The notes under the pieces were generated by a model that was not told the origin of the DNA, searched no databases, and saw only the letters and a program-made list of their open reading frames with translations. Shown here one piece after another: positions 33,893 to 48,800 of a stretch of DNA of 64,000 nt; position 1 is the first letter of the stretch; each line of letters begins with the position of its first letter. The DNA is from Schistosoma mansoni (Eukaryota; Platyhelminthes; Trematoda; Strigeidida; Schistosomatidae), in contig NC_031500.1 of the NCBI RefSeq assembly GCF_000237925.1, forward strand, positions 12,363,753 through 12,427,752, given 5' to 3'. A program made the translations under genes and the position numbers.

Positions 33893-36800
33893 ATGGAGTT
33901 AATGACAGAACGTTATTTCCAAAAACCACTACGACTGAGTCACAGCGCATCAAATTTGCCAGATATTGTGCAATATGCAAGATCGGGATCTTCAGGAAGA
34001 TTTGACGATATAGCAGAAGGCAGTTATCCAGCTATTTATACGCACAGGAATATTAGATCATTTGCACCCTGGCGCCCCAAGTCTCATTTTTCCCCTGATC
34101 GGTTATCTTATTTTAATGATACTAAATCAGCAAAATCACTGGGTCCTATTGTTAACGTTACTGGAGATTCGCTAGGTTTACATGAACTGGAGGGTTTAAG
34201 AATTCCTTCTATATACTCAGCTGCACGCAACGCTCTCTACACAAGATATACGCCGGCCGACTGGACTAGGGGTAACTTAACGCGGCTGTCAAATTCAGAG
34301 CAGGCTATGAAGAGAGCTGAACATATAAGAGAAAATGGAGAGCGTTTGGGAGTTGAAGCAGATGACAGAATTAAACGAGCACAACAGGAAGTCGGCAGAC
34401 TACTTGGTGAGTTTCAGTATGGTTATATACGATTATTTTTGTTTATCATTGCTGAAAATACACTCTGTCATATTATTTCTCGTTTGTCGGGAATTTTGTG
34501 GAGGTTTAGAGTACACAGTCGACTCAAAAATATGGATTTACTTTTGAATATTAGCTTTGATTCAGAATGCATCTTCCAGGCTACGTTAGTACCGTAAAGG
34601 TTTTCTACTATAAAAAAGTCCATATTGATCAGTGTTGTTCATTTTTCTAAACTACAAAGAAATGCCCTGAAAAATGAATGTCAAACAGAAACCCAAACAA
34701 TATTGCACAAAATAGGTCAAATTCCTAATTTAAATATTCCCGAGATCTTTGGAGTTTCAGTGCCTTACTACTGTTATGATTTACTGTTGGAATACACAAA
34801 TTAACACTATTTGTTTTTCTGAGTTTAATTTTTTGAGGTTTTAATATCATTTTAAATATTATCTTACGTTTTGATGTATTTATTTATCACATAAATATGG
34901 TGGTACGGTTGGAACCAAAAGAATGCTTAATTTAGTTGGTGTTTTTTAGCAAGATTTTTTTCTACGGGATAGGACCCCATGCCCAACTCTCCCTCTTTAC
35001 CAGGGCTTGAGACCAGTAGTAACTCTGGAAGAGCGGCAGGCGGAATTATGAAAAAGTACACCATATGAAATAAAATGGCGAAATTGTCGCTTTATATACT
35101 GACCACCGCTCTAATTTTAACTGCGAAATCCTGCTGAGTCTGCAGATTGTTCAGTATGTCAACTTCTGGGTTATATTTGTGAACCGTGTCCAAGCCAAGT
35201 AAGCTATTACTTTTAAGATCTTGACATAAGGTAAATTATTATTATTACTGGATCTAAACTAACATTGATGGAAATATGTATAACTGCAGTGATGTTGCCA
35301 CTGGATAAATTGAACCTTTTGGGGACTACTAAGGTCAAGTTTATTGAGTCATTGGACATCCTTGACTGGAAGAGGTGATGTTTTACGAGGAAAGATTAGA
35401 ATTTATTTCACTGATTGTTTCTCTTGACGTCTTTTGATATGACTTGAGTTTTGATACCAGTAAGGATGGATAACATCACTAACGTCATTCCGGTCATCCC
35501 GAGCTTGGTAAACATCATTTTGGAATTTAATTTGGTTTTAATAAATCAACTTGAGTTGAGCATAACTCGTACTAAACACACATGTATTAATCGAATCAAC
35601 TGTAATTCACAGGCAAAGGGTTTTCACAAAATTCATTCGCATGAAATTTCATTAATACCGAATAATGGGCGTCTTTGTCTTGGTCACCACTTTTTAGTGT
35701 AACCGTTTGTAAGAGTAACGTTTTACTTATTTGATCAATAAGACGCAATTATCTAACTGTACAAATGCCGTTATAATTATTCTTTATTAAAGTCAGGTGT
35801 CTAGCAAGAAATAATTTATGTCAATTTTTTGTTGTCAGTTAGTAGTAACAGGTAACGAGTACCATGGGGTACTTGGTGTTCTTGTGGAAATTTTAATTGA
35901 CTGACTGTCTCTTTCAAAAGTTCATTGTCATCTACTTATCCACTTATTTATTATTACTATTTTTGACAACAGCGACCAGTTGTTAATTGTGATCACGACT
36001 TTTCATTAGTAACTAAATGTTTTGGAATCAATAGGCTGGTATTACTTACTTACTTACGCCTGTTACTCCCAATGGAGCGTAGGCTGCCGACCAGCATTCT
36101 CCAACCTACTCTGTCCTAAGCCTTCCTTTCTAGTTCTATTTAACTTCTGTTCATTCTTCTCATATCTGTCTTTATTTCTCGGCGTAATGTGTTCTTTGGT
36201 CTTCCTATTCTCCTCTGGCCTTTAGGATTCCATGTGAGGGCGTACCTTGTTACTCAGTTGAGTGATTTCCTCAATGTGTTTCTTGTCCACTTCCAGTGCT
36301 TCTTCCTGGAATCTGGTTTGTTCTCTCCGACAGTAACTTGTTGCTGATAGTGTCTGGCCAACGGATCCGAAGTATCTTGCTTAGACAACTGTTGATAAAC
36401 ACCTGTATCTTCTGGATGATGGCTTTCGTTGTTCTCCAAGTTTCCGCCCCATACAGTAGAACTGTCTTGACATTTGTATTGAAAATTATGACTTCGGTGT
36501 TGGTTGACAGTTGTTTTGAGTTCCAGATGTTCTTCAGTTGTAGATATGCTGCTCTTGTTTTGCCTATCCGCGTCTTCACATCTGCATCAGATCCACCGTG
36601 TTCATCAATGATGCTGACCAGATATGTAAAGGTTTCCACATCCTCCAAAGTTTCTCCTTCAAGTGTGATTTGATTGGTGCATGATGAATTGTATCGGAGG
36701 ATCTTGCTTTTCCCTTTGTGTATGTTCAGACCTACTGCCGCTGAGGCTGCTACTATACTGGTCGTCTTCTCCTGCATTTGTTGTTGCGTGTGTGACAGAA

Positions 36801-39800
36801 AAGCCAGATCATCTGCGAAGTCTAAATCGTCCAGCTGCATCCTAGCTGTCCACTGTATCCCGTGCTTTCCTCCAGATGTTGACGTCTTTATGATCCAGTC
36901 GATCACCAGGAGAAAGAGAAAGGATGTGAGCAAGCAACCTTTCCTGACACCGGTCTTTACCTCAAACGAGTCAGTAAGGTGTCCTCCATGTACGACTTTG
37001 CAGTTTAGTCCATCATAGGAGTTCCGTATGATATTGACTATCTTCTCAGGCACGCCGTAGTGTCGAAGAAGCCTCCATATTGTTGTCCTGTTCACGCTAT
37101 CAAATGCTTTTTCGTAGTCAATGAAGTTGATGTAGAGTGATGAATTCCATTCAATTGATTGTTCCACAATGATACGTAGAGTTGCGATTTGGTCTGTACA
37201 CGATCGATCCTTACGAAATCCGGCCTGTTGGTCTTTAAGTTGGGCGTCTACGAAGTCCTTCATTTTGTTTAACAATACCCTGTTGGAAACTTTTTCCGGT
37301 ATTAAGAGAAGAGTGATACCCCTGTAGTTATTACACTTGCTAAGATAGCCTTTCTTTGGCATTTTGATCAGAAGTCCTTCTTTCCAGTCTGTTGGTACTT
37401 GTTCTTCATCCCAAATCTTACTGAAGAGAATGTGGAGTACCTCTGCAGTTGATGCTACGCCTGCTTCCAGTGCCTCTGCCGGAATGTTGTCTGGTTCTGC
37501 TGGTTTGCCGCTCTTAATTTGTCTAATAGTCATGCTAATCTTTTCAACTGTAATCGGCTGGTATACCTTCATTAAAACTTCACATGTTATTTATTTTAGT
37601 TATGTTAAGATAGCATGTTTTTGATAGTCAGTCATATAACTTTCATTCTGATTGTAAGGTGTTAGTTCATGCAAAATCAGATTAAATGAAGCAGAAAATT
37701 GGTTAGATTAAGACATTCTAACTTTCATGGTAAAGCTAATGAAGCCATAATGGTTTCTTTGAAAGTGGTTTCCTTGTTTCAAGGTTCATAAACCCACCGC
37801 TTGGCCGCTATTTCTTGGAGAAATCGGTATCCCTGGATTTTGGGCGCGTGGAAGTCTCACCAAGAGCAATTATGCATTACATACCTACCGGTTATACATA
37901 AGTTTTCACCCATGTATCTCATGGCATAGATATAGATATATTTACTCACTTGAGAGGGCAGATGGTCACCATTCCCATCAAACGTATTTGCTACAACTAA
38001 ATACCTCTTACGTATTACATGCATACCACTGCTACATAGACTTTTTCTCATGTACTTGATGGTATACACATAATCTTGAGCACTCTCAGAGAGGGTTGAC
38101 AGTCACCTCTCTCCAGTATTTGCTAACATTTCTTTTTTTGTATTCGACCTGTGGGTTTAGGCCTCTGATCTTATTAGATATACGGTTGACATTTCAGTCT
38201 ACTTTCTTTTGCGAGTTTGGCAAATACCTTTTGTGTATACCTATATGCACAACTACACAAGCCGAAGCTCATGTAGTTCAAATACACAGGCATACACATC
38301 GGGTAGCCTGTAGGATTATAGAACACCGAGGTTGGGACTCCAAATAATTCTGAGTGATGGATTAGTCTGGCCGTCCAATTTTGTCAGCAAGGTCGCCTCT
38401 ATCACCCAGTAGGATACCTTGTGTCGGAGTTTTCTGTCAAGGTCTTAAAACAATGATATTATCTAATATATTTATTGTTCTTTTTTAATATTAGGTCAAA
38501 GAATTAATGATATCAATTATATGAAACATGAATTAAATAATGAAATTGATGCACTTGTTAATGAAATGAATAAATTAAATGAATCTAAAAGAATTGCTGA
38601 AAAAGCATTTGCCGAAATTGAAAATCCATTACATATTACACAAGAATGTTTATATCATCGGGAAAAACGTCAATCTACTGACCTTGTACATGATCAACCA
38701 GAAAAAGCACTTTTAAAAGTAAATAGTTTATTTGTTATTAGTGTATTATGTCAGTTTTAAGAGTTATTTTACTATGGAGTAACAATAAATCTTCAGCTTA
38801 GCAAGAGTTTAGAATGTAACTGTAATGGATCATACTCTTGGATGTAATTAATTTGCATTTTAAGTATTCGTAATGTACTTTTGCCTATTATTAAGGATAA
38901 TTTTAACATTTATGGTTTGTAGAATGTTCTAACAGCATGGCTAACCTTAAGAAGAGCTCCAGAGAGTTTTAGTGAGAAACTGTGACTAGTGAGATTAAAA
39001 TGTATTCCTCATTATGCAGTTCCGCATGACATCTAATGGAGGTGAGATCAAAATCAGCGGTGATATATATACATAGTGTAATATGAAATTTTATAACTTA
39101 ATCGATAATGATACACGAATTTTGGGCTATTATTAAAATGTTTAGAGCTTAAAAGCCATTGGGATTGGAAAGTGGCTGGGCATGTGTTTTGGAAACCACA
39201 TTTCGTCCTCTTTGGGACTTGTCATCTGAGTGTACCTGTAAGTGAGTGTTCATATTCGCACAGAGGCTGGAACCTAGTAACTTCTGCTCCAAACACTGAT
39301 GTGTTAACCAATGAGATAATGAGTCCAGATAACCACTAGCCCTTACAATGTGTATGAATTGTAATTTTGACGGTTTGTATTTGCTCATCGATGTTGTTAA
39401 AGACTACAATTGATCAGTCTTTATTTCCATGTATGTATTCTGTACGAATTCCTTCGGTGCTACAATTTAGTCAGAGTTTAAGTAAAGTGCTATATCAAGG
39501 GGATCCACACAGACTAAACATATGAAAATAAAAACACATCAATTACAGACCTTAACACCAATAACGTGAACATACAAACCATCACATATAAAAATATTAA
39601 TTGCAACTTTTTGTACTGAAGGAACTGGAACATTATAATGGTGTATATATGATCAGTTCTATTCAATACTAATAATAAGGTTTTCATATTTATGACAATA
39701 GACAATTATGCTTACATTGTCATTAATTTACTTTATGAGACTAAATAAGTTTACCGTTACTTTGTTTCCTCAAATCCAAACTCAGTTAACAAAGAAGTTG

Positions 39801-42800
39801 TTTGACATTAGTTGTGTACTTTTTTTAGGACTTAGTGCAATTTTTATCCTACTATCATTACTATTTTATCGGGAATTATGATTTACGGTTTAATATGAAT
39901 ATGTAGATATATTTATTGATGATATTACATTAGTTAGTTAGTTAGTGTAGCCCCCAAATGTTCTGGTACGGCCGAGAGTGGAGAGAGTCCTCTCTCCCTC
40001 TCGAAACGCTCTCACGTGGCCACGTGTATACAGCCTCTGTCAGGGAAGTCCTACTCACTGCCTTCTCGTACCACAGTTGTTGTTTACAAAATTGAGAGGA
40101 CGAAAAGCGAATGTCCGGCGCTTTAACCGGGTCGGTGGACACGGAAAGTCCACCTAGGGGAGATGGAAAACCCTGATTCCAAACCAATGGTGCACATGGG
40201 CTGGCTCCAGTATCCTGAGGGAACAAATGGCGTATGAATCAATTGTTGATCACCGGCTACTATGGGATTACCTCTTCTTACGATGCTCCACTGTCTTGTG
40301 GATCAGATCCTTAGGTCAAAGTCTCCGGTTGTGGCCTCCGAAGAAAACCACCTGCTTCAGTTTGGGCATCTGGGCAGTATCACATAAATCAAATGAGATT
40401 TGTGCGGCACATATTTATCTGGTGCCCCTTTGCACATTTAAACCACACTTTCACTCATACATTTCCATTCACTTAATTCTCTTAACTTACGTAAACTCTT
40501 CAAATCCTGTCCAATTACTAGGCAACCGATCTTATCGGTCTTTTAATCCCAGAAATCTTGTGTAAATCTTTTGTTACCTCTAAGATAGTGGCTTACAGTG
40601 GAATCCAGGACGCTGAGTGGTTAAAGCAATGGCGTTTGAAGCGAACGGTACAGGATTTGAGTCCCAGAGTGAACATCAACTCTGAGATGCAGGTACATCC
40701 AGCTGACGAGTCCCAAATAGGATGAAACGCGCGTCCTCCATTCCACTGCTAGTCACTATCCATCTTTGCCTACAATGCTTGTGAATTAAGGCTATATCGA
40801 GGCAATACGCACAGTATGCACATATGTCAATAAGAGACTGACCAGTTGCAGTCCTAATCACCAATGGGAAGATTCAAACAAACAACACTAAAGTGAATTC
40901 AATAATAAACATACATTTTTCTTGACTAAAATTTCGTTAAACCAGAAAAAAACTCAGATTAAGATCTATCATTTCATAGATTAGTGAAGATTATTAGATT
41001 TAATGATTTACATTAAGAATTCACCACAGTTCAACATAGTATTGAAAACTAAGAGTTTGTAGTATCGGTTTATATGTCAAGCCAATATACTTTATTCTAG
41101 CTTCTGGCCAAGTCAATTCGCCTGTCCATTATGAGTTATGTTTTCATCTTGTCAATCATTCACTCATTAATCCTGACCATTTTTGTATGAGCGTAGTTGT
41201 GTGTACCCTTCTTATTCTATTTATCACATGTCTGTCATTTATTCTTGTCTGACTATAAATATTAATTAACGCTTGCTTAAAATGAGTTGGCTTACCAGCC
41301 ATCTTCAATGCGTCTTATTTATGCTTCGCTCGCTAACATATGCTCATGTACTCATAACTTTATGGCCTACGTCATTTGTTAATAAAAATGTAATTACCGC
41401 TTCCTTTTGCCTTCTGATTCTATACACCGTTAAGACTAGTATAACAACAGTTATCGAGGTGAACTATTAACGAAGTACGGCGCTACAAGTTAATAGACAA
41501 TTACCTTATTGTACTTTAGAAACTCTTAACTAATATTCATTCATAACCTTATGAATAATCAAACATAGAGTTATCAAATGAAACAATTGTTCATTACTTT
41601 CAACTTTTCCAATAATTATCTAATTAAAGTCCATTCATGATGTTGATTATCCCTGAAAAATAATATCATTCATCTAATAAACATTGTCCTAAACTCTGTT
41701 AATGTTCATTTTATTTATTATTCACCAAGAAAAAAAACAAACAAAAAAAACATAATTATTAACACAAACATACTTTTTAAATAATTTTATCCTCACCCCC
41801 TCTCCCCACCTAGTAACATTGAGGTGAATAACAATCATGTCTTTTCATAATTCAATTGTTTGTTTGTTTGTTTGTTTTATTTTCACCTCAAATTTCTTTT
41901 ATAATCATACATTTATATAATAGAATATTAATAAGGATAACTATTTGTATTATTATTATTATTAATATTATTATTATTATTACTATTAATAGTATTATTA
42001 ATAATAATAATTAGTTAATAAACAAAATTATTATTATTGTACATTACTTTGACTTATATTCAATGTATATGAATTGTTTCACCTTAATTGTTTTAATTAA
42101 ATAATTAATTAATTATTATTGTCATTGAAATTATTCTTGACCTTATTCTATAGATATAGATAGATAGATTAGGATAATGCTCATTCATTAAAGAAAATAT
42201 AAATTACCTTTTTTTTTACTTTTTTTTAAGGAAATTTATTATGCAAAATAATGATAAAAATAGTAATAGTAATAATAGTAATAATAATAGAACATCAAAT
42301 ATAAATATAATTCGTATAATAAGCAAAGATGGATAGTGACTAGTAGTGGAATCCAGTTTGATGCGCGTCTCGTCCTATTTCGGACTCGTCAGTTGGATGT
42401 ACCTGCATCTCAGAGTTGATGTTCGCTATGAGACTTAAATCCTGTACCGTTCGCTTCAAACACTACCACGTTAACCATATAGCTACTGAGTCCTGATAAC
42501 CACTTGCTTGTGCAATGGGATGAAGTTTAAATCTATTTGTTGTTGTTTGGCTGAATCTTCCCATAGATGTTTAGGACTGCAGTTGATCAGTCTCTTTATT
42601 AATCATAATAATTAAGATTGATTAAACTTCAGCCATGAATATAACTAATAAGTTAATTCAGAATTATTTTTATCTATTTATTTAAACACAAACATTGATA
42701 TAAAGAAGGACCAAAATGCACTTATGCCATACATTAAATTATTCAGTTTGTATGTAGGCTGGGATACTGACTATCTGCCAAAACCAAAGCGGATGGTTTT

Positions 42801-45800
42801 CATAGACGTCCACTCCTGGAGCCTTTGACAAAGAGATGTAATCCAAAATGCCGTGAAGCAACGTGGTTGCTGGTGTGCAACAACAGGTTCATACGCCATT
42901 TGTTCCCTCAGGGCCCTAGAGCTTATGTTAACCATTGGTTTGGAACCAGGATTCTCCAACTCCGAAAGGTGGATCCTCGGCAACCACTACCCCAGTTTAA
43001 GCGCCGTACGCTTATTAATAATGAAGTAAATATTGTACCCGTTGAAAAGTTCAGTGGCTATGTAGATGCACTAGCTCAGTGAATAACGCACTTGGGTTAC
43101 AAAATAAAGATACTGTGTTTTTGTCTCCATATGAATATCAACACACTTGGATACAATTATATTCAGTTAATAAGTCCCGAATAGGACAAAGCAATGATCC
43201 TGGATTCCACCGCTAACAACAGTTTCTATGTTCTAAAAAGCACTAGATAGATATCCCACCTCTTAGTCTGTGACTATTCAGTAGTACGTAGCATCGTGTT
43301 TTCTGTAGACCACGCTAGCCGTTCAGATATCGAAATGATCAACACGCAAATGACTTCCAATTTATTACATTTTGCCAAAATTATCATTATTGAAAAAATG
43401 AAGCCAAACTTCTACATTCATAAAGATATAGATTTCTATCTTTCATTACCCTAGTGATTATCAATTTCTAACATTTAATTGCATAATATCTTATTTCATG
43501 TTCTCTATTGAAAATTCTTATTTTTCGTTCATGTATCACGTTTTTAGTCTGTATTTTTTTTGTAGTTGTCACTAGGTAAATTTCAATATCAGTTTTTGCT
43601 TGTAATTTCTAGGAACGTGTCTCCATGTGTTTTAAAATATTTTCTCTAAAATTTTCACACTAGCTGACATTAAAATGTTCAATTACCGGAACCATTTTAC
43701 AATTTTTTCTATATCTATTGTCGTTAATCTACCAAGATGTATTAGCATAATCTTACATAATTACACTGTTTTTAATCTATTACTACTACCTATAGGTTGT
43801 ATTTGTCAAAGATTGATCTCAATTGTGCTACCATTGAAAAGTAGGGAGCTCTAGACAGTTACGTCATCCTAATGTGGGACTCTTCAGGAATGCCTGACTT
43901 ATAATTAATCAAATGAAGATATTTCTCAAGTGAGAATTTGTGACTAGTTTAGGTTAATACATATTGAGAGCAAACCGGTTGTTACTATTGGCTCTGTATG
44001 ATTGACATACAATGTCGTGAATTGATTGAATGTGAAATTTTATCGTTGGATAGGGGTTCATTACGAGACCTGAAAGCTCTAGGTCAGATGTCTGGTTGGG
44101 GTTGAAGGTCTGTATTTATAAAGATTTCTATACTTAAACAAAAAGTTTATCCAATCCCCCTAGTTTGTAACAGCTCCTTGGCTGATATCAATTTATGTTG
44201 AACACAAAATGTAAATTTGATAATTTTTAACGAAACCTTCTAGACTAAATTATTACCATTATTGATTCTAAGTTGTGACTAACTGAGAAGAGTCCATGTA
44301 AATAAATGAATTTGTGTTATCTAACTAAATCTATGAGAAATTAAGTTCAGATAAATAAATTTTCAATTCTTGTTTGGATTACTATGTTTATTTTCTAACC
44401 TTTCTTTAATGAATAAATCAAAAATCATGAGTCAATTGAAGCTAGACCATCATGAAAAACCTGGAAGCACTGGACAGCCGTTTCGTCCTATTGTGGGATG
44501 GGATCGTAAATGCGCACTACTGAGGAGTCTCTCAATAGAATGAAACAGCCGTACAGTGCTTCCAGGTTTTCAATGGTGGTCTAACTCAGATCGATTCATA
44601 AATTCGACTAATTAAATAACGTTTGTTTATTTTTTTCTTCTAAAAGTTTTGTTAAAATGCCAATTTCTTTTGTTTTGATTTAAAACTAAAATAAAGTTAA
44701 ATGATAATCTTTCTAATCAGAGAGGAGTTTTGTGGATATAACAGTAATTCAATAGTTGAGTTCATGAGTTGATTGATGCTAGACCAGCATGGAAGACCTA
44801 AAAGCACTAAACGGCCATTTCATCCTAGTATGGGACTCTTTTGCAGTGCTCATTCTAGTCAGAAGCCATGATAAATAGAGTTCAACCGGAGTTCAACTCA
44901 TTGAAGACAATGGTGGACGGTGGCCCAATTTCGTGGATGGGTTGGAGTTAGACATTACCACAATTAGATGCCGGTCGACTCAGTCGTCAAGAGATTAAGC
45001 GTTTGCGCGAGACCTATAAGTCCTGGGTTTGAATCTCGCGAGAAGTCTCACAATAGGATGAAACGGCTGTCCAGTACTTCCAGGTTTTCCATGGTGGTCT
45101 AACTTCAATTGACTCATGATTTCTTCACAAAAAACCCCCTTTGAATAATTCAGAATCAAGCCTTATTATTTCTATACTTTTATTCACTATCACTTACTTA
45201 TAATGAACTATAATAAATATTATTATCTTTTGTATATTTTAGGAAAATCATAAAAAGAAAATCAATAAATAAATCCTCAATTATTTTCCTGAATTGATCA
45301 TTTCTATTGGTCATTAAAATTTATTATTAGTTTACTTAAAGGTTGTTGTTTCTGGGTTACATATAGATATATTAATTATTAATACCTACATTTCCTATTT
45401 TAATTTAAATTTTAATGTCTATTAGGAGAGTTTTCAGGGTGTTGCTAAAGTTAATCTGTATAATAAGCCATTTTAGATTTGTACAAACCTTGTATACTAA
45501 TGATAATCATCTGTTGACTAAATAACTAACTTCAAAAAGGAATCTTCGAAGAACGATTGATAAAATAGCTTCGTCAAAGCATATTCTATAAGAGATAGTT
45601 ATCTTTGATATCAAAATATATTGATCATATAACATTGTGAATGGATTACAATAGGTAATTTAAATAACTGAATACAAACTATGTTGTCTATAAGCCTTAT
45701 TGGTTCTGAGTACAATTCTTAATGGATTTGTGTATATTCATTAATACAACCTACACTGAGATGAAACAGTTGACTAAAGTCAATCCATGATGTAGATTTT

Positions 45801-48800
45801 CTTTTTCAATCTTCACAAATATACTATGATAATAAAAATATATTGGTTGAATAATTGTAATTCAATAGAAATATAATATACAATTACATCTTCATAAATG
45901 ATTTAAATGAAAATTTCATTTGATGTACTAATCAATAATTTACTTACACCTGTTACCCCTCGTGGAGGAGCATAGGCCGCACACCAGCCATTCTCTATCC
46001 AACCCTGTCCTAGACAATCCTTTCCAGTCCTTTCTCGTTAACATTCATCCTTTTCATATCTGCTTCTATTTCCCAGCGTAATGTGTTCTTCGGCCTTCCT
46101 CTTTTCCGATTCCCTTCCGGGTTACAAGTTAAGGCTTGCCTCGTGATGCAGTGTGGTGATTTCCTTAATGTATATCCGATCCACTTCCAACATATTTTCC
46201 TAATTTCCTCTTCAGATGGAAGCTGGTTTGTCCTCTCCCATAAAACACTGTTGCTGATGGTATCCGGCCAATGGATGTTGAGTATTTTGCGTAGACAACT
46301 ATTTATAAATACTTGTACCTTCTTGACGATGGATGTAGTAGATCTCCACGTTTCAGCTCCATACAGTAGGACTGTCTTGACGTTCGTATTGAAGATTCTC
46401 ACTTTGAAATTAGTTGACAGTTGTTTAGAGTTCTATATGTTCTTCAATGTTGGAATACCACCCTTTCGTTTCCAATCCTCGCCTTTACATTTGCATTAGA
46501 TTCTCTTTGTTCATCAATGATGCTGTCCATGTATGTGAGCGTTTCAACATCTTCCAGAGTTTCTCCATCAATTGTGACTGGGTTGGTGTTGCATTTGAGA
46601 ATCTTGCTTTTTCCTTTGAGTATGTTGAGGCCTATTGATGCGGAGGCTGCTGCTACATTTGCTGTCTTCGTCTGTATTTGTTCGTGTGTATGAGAGAGGA
46701 GGGCTAGGTCATCTGCGAAGTCCAAATCGTCCAATCGGTTCTGAGCTGTCCATTGTATGCCGTGCATCCCCTCAGATGTAGAGGTTTTCATAATCCAGTC
46801 AATCACCAGGAGAAAAAGGAAAGGGGAGAGTAGACAGCCTTGTCTGACTCCGGTCCCTACTGGAAATGTATCTGTCAGCTGTCCTCCATGCACGACTTTG
46901 CACTGTAGTTCGTCGTTTGAGTTCCGGCCCAATTTTATGGAGTTAGACATTAACACCGTTGGATGCCGGCCGGCTCAGTGGTCTATTTGTTAAGTGTTCA
47001 CGCGAGACTGATAGATCTTGGGTTCGAATCTTGTGGGGCGAGATAGTGGATGCGCATTGCTGAGGAGTCTCAAAATGAGACGAAACGACCGTCAATTACT
47101 TCTAGGTTTTCAATGGTGGTCTAACTTTAATTGACTTATGAATTCAACTATTCGGTAATCTTTCTCATTGAGTCGTTTAATATTTCATTTTTTTGGATAG
47201 AATAATACAAATGGAAATATACCATATATTATTAATTAAAAAGGAAAACTGATGCACTTATCATTATAATGATGTACTTTTAATTAAAATAAGAAAAAGT
47301 ATAATTTCATTATTGTTTACCTTTATTTTATAACAGTGTGAAGTGAATACCTCTTTTATTATTTTGAATTGTACTAATAAAAGTAGATGTGTTACCCTTT
47401 TTAATAGTAAGAAGGGGGTTTTGTGGAGATTTTAGTAATTTTATATAGTTGAGATTATGAGTCAATTGAAGCTAGACCACCATGGAAAACCTGGAAATAA
47501 TGGACGGCCGTTTCGTGGATTGGTTAAAGTTAGACATTAACACCGTTGGATGCTGGCCGGCTCGGTGGTCTATCGGTTAAACTTTTTAATTGAATTTTAC
47601 TCATTTTCTTTTTTTTTACTTTTTCATTTTTCAATAATTTGAGTTTCTATTTTTTAAAAGTTTGGTGGACAGAATTTTGTAGGCGTTGATTTTTAATTGA
47701 GGGATAAATGGATATCAATAGGGTGGAGGTTGGATAACTGTTTCATCTTAGTATGATACTGCTCTATAGTATTCACTTACAGTTACACCAGGGATGAGAC
47801 CTTCGAGTTTCATGATGAAATTTAACCATCAATAACTAATCAATTGGTAACCGATGGTATAATTTAGGGTTTTAGTCAATTTTCCATATTGAACTACGAT
47901 CAGTCAATACCATTTGTGAGAGACTTTTTACTTCCTGAATGGTTGAACACTAGTCACAACTTTACAATGGGATTTCAGTAAGACTAACTATTCAGTAACT
48001 ATTAAAAATTATAAGCTGATAGCGTTTTTATGAAGAACGTTTATGGTTTATTGAATTTGTGGATAGATTCCGAATGAATTTATAATATAAAATGCTTATC
48101 AACTGATTATATGCATTGATACGGTGTAGTTGATTAATCACTGTTTACTAGACCAAATTATTAAGTAAGACTTTAGTGATCTGATATTCCGAATATAAGA
48201 TAGTTGTCCAATCCAATATGTTTTTGTCCTAATGAAATGATATATTTGTATGGAAATTATGAAACCAAGAATAAACAATTATTTATCTATCTAAACACAT
48301 AAATATTGGTACAAAAGGAAACCAGATATATATACGCCACACAAATCTCATTTGATTTGTGTGAGGGCTTTGATACTGCTCAGGTGCCCAAACTGAAACG
48401 GGTGGTTTTCTTGGGGGGCCACATCCGGAGCCTTTGACCTAAAAGTCTGATCCACAAGGCGGTGGAGCATCGTGTGGAGATGCAATCCCATGGTAGCCTG
48501 TGACCAACGATTGATTCATATGCCATTTGTTCCTTCAGGACCGTGGAGCCGATGTGCACCATTGGTTTGGAATCAGAGTTTTCCAACTGCCCTAGGTGGA
48601 CTTTCCGTGTCCACAAAATCGGTTAAAGCATCAGACATTCGCTTTTCTTCCTCTCAATTTCGTAAAGAACACCCCCTCCACGAGAAGGCAGTGAGTAGGA
48701 CTTCTCTGACAGAGGCTATATACGCGTGGCCATGTGAGAGCATTTGGAGAGGAAGAGCGGACTCTCCTCACTCTCGAACGTACCAGGGTATTTGGGAATA

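Noticed and set aside
34335-34547. ORFs reading past tektin exon 1 into the intron
   Set aside because: The GGTGAG donor at 34407 and in-phase exon 2 show that translation leaves exon 1 there.
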